Assembly (NCBI GenBank): GCA_001319865.1
Contig: BBSL01000254.1
Coordinates: 1-57,930 of the forward strand
Length of the DNA stretch: 57,930 bases
From: Burkholderia sp. E7m39
Lineage (GTDB): Bacteria; Pseudomonadota; Gammaproteobacteria; Burkholderiales; Burkholderiaceae
Reading direction: 5' to 3'
Part shown: positions 56,119-57,930 of the stretch, piece by piece
How the letters are laid out: every line of letters begins with the position of its first letter
Numbering within the stretch: the first letter of the stretch is position 1
Program-made: the position numbers and the translations under genes
The notes under the pieces: model-generated
Told to the model about the DNA's origin: nothing
The model's database searches: none
The model's input: the letters and a program-made list of their open reading frames with translations, nothing else

Positions 56119-57377
56119 GCTGATGCTCCCTGCTGGACGCCATCGACCTGATGCATGATTTCCAGAAATGCCTTCAGAAAGAAATCGTTGCTGCGCGATC
56201 GCATCCATCCCGAGAACTTCTCGCCGGTGATCTCGTCCGCCGCCGGCAGCCTGCCCGGTGTGGTATGCATGACCACCTTGATCTGGTCGTCCTCCCAGTA
56301 GCACCATGGCGCCCCGCCGCGTCGCCTGGCGACGCCCGCATGATGCTCGAGCAGCCGCTCGGTCGCTTCACGCCATGCTCCGCGCGCCATCGCTTCGCAA
56401 AACGCAGCCAGGCCCTGCGCACGCTTGCGCCACTCGCCATCTTTGATCTCATCGGAGAAATCCGGCACGGAGAGTTCGCGCAAAGGCCAATTGGCGAGTG
56501 TCGCCATCTTGTCCTCGATCTGGCTGCACGAATGGCCGTGGCACCCGAGCAACCAGTCGAAAGTCAACGCGGAGAGCACCAGCGCTTCGTCAAAGCGCAA
56601 CACGCGGGTGGCAAAGTCTTGCAACGGCGCGGACTTTTCGCTCAGCCAGTGAAGGAAATCGCGCGCTGGCGGCACGTCCTGATTGCTCTTTTTGCCTTCC
56701 ATGAACACGCTGGCCTGATCGAATACCTCGGCGTGCCACGGCTGACCCGCGCCGCTACCCGAGAGCAGATGATCCGCCAGCGCCCGGCGCGCGCCCGGAT
56801 TACGCGTCAACAAATCGACGACCCACGCTTGTACCTGCGTCAGCTCGGCTTCGTGGACCTGCGAGCGTTGCGTATCCAGCGCAATACGCCATGCATCTCC
56901 TGACGCCGACTCCAGAAACATGCGAACGATCTGCGCGCCCTCGTCAGTCGGGCGGCGCATGCCGTTGGTCAGGCCCGCTGCCGTCAACGCCGTCGAGTAG
57001 AGACCCCACAGGCCAGCTTGCCGCGGGTTATCAAGAATGGGCGCTTGCAGCCCGCTGCCTAGCTGAACCGGGAAATTCGCACTATTTCTGATGCGGCGTA
57101 CACCGAGCACACCCGGCATGCTGCGCCGCTCGCGCGCGCGCGAGGTCAACTGCTCGAAGCGCTCGAAGCGCTTCCAGTCGGTCTCACCCGTTTTTTCATC
57201 CACGCATAGATGAAAGCCAACCAGCGTTACGATGAAGTTGTCCAGATGCCGCGTAACCGTCGTAAGGTTGCCCACCAGCCTGCGCCCGATTACAGACCAC
57301 AGGTGCTCGATCCCGAGCGGATCGCGACTGCCTCGCGGCCGGAGGCTGTCGTCGAGAAGCGTGAAGAAGAAGCTCAT
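56115..57377 (-). CDS. Hypothetical protein of the helicase-nuclease module (420 aa)
   Basis: I do not recognise the family. A basic N-terminal segment (MSFFFTLLDDSLRPRGSRDP and then IGRRLVGNLTTVTRHLDNF) is followed by a helical body with Trp-rich stretches (LHWLSEKSAPLQDFATRVLR, LSALTFDWLLGCHGHSCSQI). A separately folded C-terminal part ends EIMHQVDGVQQGASA. Its ATG (57377) has only a weak ribosome binding site; a 61-codon extension upstream overlaps the helicase C-terminus and is unlikely. It is coupled to the PLD gene by a 4-nt overlap. It may be the adaptor or sensor of the module. Confidence 0.7.
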   Translation of the reverse strand: MSFFFTLLDDSLRPRGSRDPLGIEHLWSVIGRRLVGNLTTVTRHLDNFIVTLVGFHLCVDEKTGETDWKRFERFEQLTSRARERRSMPGVLGVRRIRNSANFPVQLGSGLQAPILDNPRQAGLWGLYSTALTAAGLTNGMRRPTDEGAQIVRMFLESASGDAWRIALDTQRSQVHEAELTQVQAWVVDLLTRNPGARRALADHLLSGSGAGQPWHAEVFDQASVFMEGKKSNQDVPPARDFLHWLSEKSAPLQDFATRVLRFDEALVLSALTFDWLLGCHGHSCSQIEDKMATLANWPLRELSVPDFSDEIKDGEWRKRAQGLAAFCEAMARGAWREATERLLEHHAGVARRRGGAPWCYWEDDQIKVVMHTTPGRLPAADEITGEKFSGWMRSRSNDFFLKAFLEIMHQVDGVQQGASA

Positions 57378-57451
57378 TGCAGATTGAGTCGGTCGCTCGC
57401 GGCGTCCCGCGAACGACCCGTTGATGATGATGAAAGCTGCTGCGCCTTGAT

Positions 57452-57930
57452 TCAGATGGCCGTCAGCCGCGACTCCAGCGCTTGCACTGCCGTGTCCGAC
57501 ATGACGACTTCCACGTACATCCGCGCCCGCGTCAATCCGACGAACAGCAATTGCGGCCAAAGCGCGTCCGAGTGATCGAAGTCGACTTCAGTGAGCACGA
57601 CGGCGGGTGCTGACTGCCCCTTGAAGCGTCGAACTGTCTCGATCGTCAGCTCGCCCTCGGTGTACTCGGGTTTTCCCGCCTCGTCATAGGAGCCCGTGAA
57701 CTTCCTCAGCTTCCATTCCGCCAGCATGTCGTTAGCCATTAACGCAGAATGACCCCGTCCGCGCCAGCACAGCACGACGATGTCCTCAGGCGCGTAGCCG
57801 AGCCGGACGCATCGGTGAACTGCGTCGGCAGTCGCTTGTGCAACGCTTCTTGTGGCGGCGCTATAGATCGTGAACTCGGGTGGCACGCCGGCAATCGGCG
57901 CGCAAGGCGCAATCGGCTCTTCTGTCAACC
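57452..57930 (-). CDS. UvrD-type helicase, C-terminal part (window edge)
   Basis: The frame runs off the window end, so only about 159 residues are visible; a TTG near 57928 should not be taken as a true start. It shows the superfamily I C-terminal signature: IETVRRFKGQSAPAVVLTEV (motif V-like, linking ATP and DNA binding) and LLFVGLTRARMYVEVV (motif VI-like, with the Arg finger in LTRAR). Together they match the 2B/C-terminal ATP-binding half of UvrD/Rep-like helicases. It lies 74 nt upstream of the 420-aa gene on the same strand and probably begins the module or follows further genes outside the window. Confidence 0.75.
   Translation of the reverse strand, partial: LTEEPIAPCAPIAGVPPEFTIYSAATRSVAQATADAVHRCVRLGYAPEDIVVLCWRGRGHSALMANDMLAEWKLRKFTGSYDEAGKPEYTEGELTIETVRRFKGQSAPAVVLTEVDFDHSDALWPQLLFVGLTRARMYVEVVMSDTAVQALESRLTAI

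Overview
The window is GC-rich with tight ATGA-type gene overlaps. It carries H-NS proteins with the TGATWxGxGxAPxW DNA-binding signature, IS3-family and group II intron elements, and a KfrA-like coiled-coil protein. This mix suggests a Burkholderiales chromosome or megaplasmid (Burkholderia, Paraburkholderia or Caballeronia type); that placement is an inference from gene content, not a database match. Almost nothing here is housekeeping: it reads as an accessory island with many remnants.

Layout. 1-3.9 kb: a four-gene plus-strand operon (unknown protein, lipoprotein, peptidoglycan-binding lytic transglycosylase, membrane protein). 4.4-8.7 kb: a minus-strand run of small uncharacterised genes headed by a coiled-coil KfrA-like protein, with a decayed second copy of two of them. 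8.6-8.8 kb: a near-perfect inverted repeat. 9.4-12.7 kb: three orphan minus-strand genes. 14-15 kb: one orphan plus-strand gene. 15.3-19.5 kb: a GH25-lysozyme-like gene cut by an IS3-family element, itself split exactly by a group II intron. 19.8-21 kb: a papain-like protease overlapping a chagasin-type inhibitor lipoprotein. 22.4-30 kb: a lipoprotein, a membrane-anchored alpha/beta hydrolase flanked by an inverted repeat, and a frameshifted, C-terminally truncated patatin joined to a decayed histidine kinase. 31.8-33.7 kb: an AbiEi/AbiEii toxin-antitoxin operon with two palindromic operators. 33.9-41.5 kb: J-domain protein, cold-shock protein, two divergent H-NS-type genes, nonsense-mutated yfcF, broken phzF-like gene, HNH endonuclease and a small hydrophobic protein.

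42.5-57.9 kb is the most interesting part. One minus-strand block holds (i) a UvrD-type helicase C-terminus running off the window edge, an unknown 420-aa protein, a phospholipase-D-family protein and a 1194-aa SNF2-type helicase, the last three joined by 4-nt start/stop overlaps; and (ii) after a 360-bp gap, three different dynamin-like GTPases with three small coiled-coil or helical partners, mostly joined the same way. Next to AbiE, HNH and mobile elements, this looks like a defence island. The helicase-nuclease part plausibly senses or cuts DNA and the dynamin part plausibly acts on membranes. I do not recognise the combination as a named system, and its function is inferred.
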